Assembly (NCBI GenBank): GCA_963773745.1 | Contig: CAVZCL010000001.1 | Coordinates: 62,001-126,000, forward strand | Reading direction: 5' to 3' | Source: UBA5069 sp963773745 | GTDB lineage: Bacteria; Chloroflexota; Anaerolineae; Caldilineales; Caldilineaceae | DNA: 64,000 nt | Shown: in pieces, positions 62,618-64,000 of the stretch | Layout: each line of letters opens with the position of its first letter | Numbering within the stretch: position 1 is the first letter of the stretch | Made by a program: the position numbers and the translations under genes | Notes under the pieces: model-generated | Seen by the model: the letters and a program-made list of their open reading frames with translations, nothing else | What the model was told of the DNA's origin: nothing | Database searches by the model: none

Positions 62618-63529
62618 TCACTCCTCCAGCAGGCGCTGCGCCAGGATGAGTGTGCCCTGGGCCGGGTCGGCAACCCATGTTGTGGGGCCCCAGCCATCGC
62701 CAAGCAGCGCAGTCACACGTGCGCGCAAGCCGTCGCTAGCTCCAAACAGTCCGCCCGCCAGCGCAAGCGGCGGATCCACCAGCCTCAACCGGCGCGCGGC
62801 AGTCGCCGCCATGTGCGCGAGGTCAGCAGCGGCCTGCTCGAACAATCCCAGAGCATCGGCGTCGCCTGCGTTTGCCAACTTGAGCAGTGGGCGCGTCAAT
62901 GCTGCCAGCTCGGGCCGGCTGATTCCCTTTTCGTAAACCTGCGCGACGAGGTTAGTGGGGTCTCGAAGGTCCCATGCAACCAGCACGGCCGCCAGTATGC
63001 CATGCGCTTCGGCGCGCCCATCGGCGGTCTGCGTTGCAAGGCGCAGGGCGCGCAGTGCGACATCGTAGCCGCTGCCTTCGTCGCCCAGCATGTAGCCCCA
63101 TCCCCCCACCTGCAGCGTGCGACCGTCGGGCGCACGGGCGAAGCAAGATGAGCCGGTGCCGCTGATCAGAGCGACGCCCCAGCCATTGGGCGTACCGGCG
63201 GCCAGGATCGGGGCCACATCCGTCACGACGACGCAGCGCTGCGCAAGCTGGGAATCGTCAACCCATGCCTGCATCTGAGCCAAATGAACAGGGCGGCCGA
63301 CGCCGGCAATGCCCAGGCAACCGGCCGCAAACAACGTATCGTTGGGCAGCCCGGCAGCGGCAAGCGCCTTGGCAATAGCCTCCTGAATGGCCGCCGTCGC
63401 GGCCTCAATCCCTCGGGTGCGCGGATTGCTGCCCGGCGCAACGCCGCGCCCGATCACTTCGCCTGGCGCAATCGCAATCAGGGCGCGGGTTTGCGTGCCG
63501 CCGCCGTCGACGCCAAGCAATAGCGGCAT
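62618..63529 (-). CDS. BadF/BadG-family N-acetylglucosamine kinase
   Basis: A 303-residue ASKHA-fold kinase. The phosphate-1 motif is LLLGVDGGGTQTRALI, phosphate-2 includes LISGTGSSCFARA, and GGWGYMLGDEGSGYDVALRA is typical of eukaryotic-type N-acetylglucosamine kinases and relatives. The start at 63529 lies one base after the murQ stop, so the two are translated together. It probably phosphorylates an amino sugar released from the wall; MurNAc or GlcNAc are both possible. Confidence 0.88.
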   Translation of the reverse strand: MPLLLGVDGGGTQTRALIAIAPGEVIGRGVAPGSNPRTRGIEAATAAIQEAIAKALAAAGLPNDTLFAAGCLGIAGVGRPVHLAQMQAWVDDSQLAQRCVVVTDVAPILAAGTPNGWGVALISGTGSSCFARAPDGRTLQVGGWGYMLGDEGSGYDVALRALRLATQTADGRAEAHGILAAVLVAWDLRDPTNLVAQVYEKGISRPELAALTRPLLKLANAGDADALGLFEQAAADLAHMAATAARRLRLVDPPLALAGGLFGASDGLRARVTALLGDGWGPTTWVADPAQGTLILAQRLLEE

Positions 63530-63530
63530 C

Positions 63531-64000
63531 TTAGCGCACTGCCTCGCGCACATGGCCGGCGCTCGATTCGAGCCGGCCGACGGCTCTTTCACGGTCAACG
63601 TGCGCCAGGGTCATTACGATGGCAACTTTTGTGTTGAGGCCGGCCGACTCCAGGGTTGCGGCCGCAGCCTCAAGCGGGAGGCCGGTTGCCGTGGCTACGA
63701 TCTGCACAGCGCGCCGTCGCAACTTGGCATTCAGCGGTTGCATGTCAACCATGAGATTGCTGTAGGTCTTGCCCAGCAGCACCATCACCGTGGTGCTCAG
63801 GCTGTTGAGAACCAGCTTCTGCGCCGTCCCTGCCTTCATGCGCGTAGAGCCGGCAATCACCTCGGGGCCCACAAGCGGCGCAATGACAATTTCAACGGCA
63901 TCGCCCAGTGGCGAGGGGTGGGAACAGGTGACTCCTGCGCGCAGCGCTCCGCGCCGACCGGCCTCGGCAATGGCCCCCAGCACATAGGGTGTGCGCCCAC
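63531..64000 (-). CDS. murQ: N-acetylmuramic acid 6-phosphate etherase MurQ (C-terminal part)
   Basis: The visible 156 residues are the C-terminal part; the gene continues beyond the right edge. The SIS-domain end TPYVLGA, the family motif VGPEVIAGSTRMKAGTAQK with the conserved Glu and Lys, LNSLSTTVMVLLGKTYSNLM and a three-helix C-terminal domain are present. MurQ splits MurNAc-6-phosphate into GlcNAc-6-phosphate and D-lactate in wall recycling. It precedes an amino-sugar kinase that starts one base after its stop. Confidence 0.94.
   Translation of the reverse strand, partial: GRTPYVLGAIAEAGRRGALRAGVTCSHPSPLGDAVEIVIAPLVGPEVIAGSTRMKAGTAQKLVLNSLSTTVMVLLGKTYSNLMVDMQPLNAKLRRRAVQIVATATGLPLEAAAATLESAGLNTKVAIVMTLAHVDRERAVGRLESSAGHVREAVR

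Overview
The window looks like a GC-rich chromosome segment from a Chloroflexota bacterium, most likely of the Anaerolineae/Caldilineae type. This is inferred from gene content: two members of the Chlor_Arch_YYY (DUF2298) membrane family, an Agl23-type GT-C protein, several very large family-39-like glycosyltransferases, dnaG next to a long primary sigma factor, and separate secD and secF. No rRNA, CRISPR array, intact prophage or insertion sequence is visible. One tRNA (Asn, GTT) is present.

Layout. 1-2.4 kb: a small membrane protein, a protein with putative cell-wall-binding-2 repeats, and a metallo-beta-lactamase-fold hydrolase. 2.5-4.1 kb: a palindromic repeat, a possible remnant of a phage P27-type small terminase gene, and an orphan putative restriction endonuclease. 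4.3-13.1 kb: an eight-gene minus-strand operon (FadR-type regulator, oligopeptide-class ABC transporter with two ATPases, binding protein and two permeases, NanA/DapA-type lyase, AGE-type epimerase). It has a consensus-like promoter and a perfect 19-bp palindromic operator before the first gene. It resembles an amino-sugar/sialic-acid uptake and catabolism unit. 13.4-18.1 kb: tRNA-Asn, rpoD, dnaG and an SCP2-domain protein. 18.4-25.4 kb: a zinc-ribbon membrane protein, a tandem-duplicated FemAB-type protein, ftcD, tgt, uppP and a PstS-like lipoprotein. 25.5-36.5 kb: secF, secD, a glutamate dehydrogenase, acetyltransferases, an LPG-synthase-type membrane protein, a PyrK-like protein, two related flavodoxins, a LysM/M23 peptidase and pyrD. 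37-60.5 kb: a run of large multi-spanning proteins, predicted GT-C glycosyltransferases and YYY proteins, several carrying C-terminal NHL propellers or PA14-like domains, plus a YabE-like DUF348/G5/3D protein. 60.7-64 kb: an aldehyde dehydrogenase, a fragment of a ring-cleaving dioxygenase, and an N-acetylglucosamine kinase/murQ pair that runs off the right edge.

The genes point to envelope biology. Undecaprenyl phosphate recycling (uppP), peptidoglycan editing and recycling (FemAB, M23, 3D protein, murQ, NAG kinase) and a large lipid-linked-sugar glycosyltransferase cluster lie together. The GT-C cluster with sensor- or lectin-like C-terminal domains is the most unusual part and may be a surface glycosylation system.

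A caution applies to the whole window. About 16 genes appear broken by single-base frameshifts, roughly 28 in total. Several fall in homopolymer runs, and the conserved protein resumes directly in another frame. I treat these as probable sequencing or assembly indels and give one span per gene, noting the approximate shift site. Promoter calls are by eye; several have a -10 hexamer exactly 7 nt before the start codon, which suggests leaderless mRNAs.
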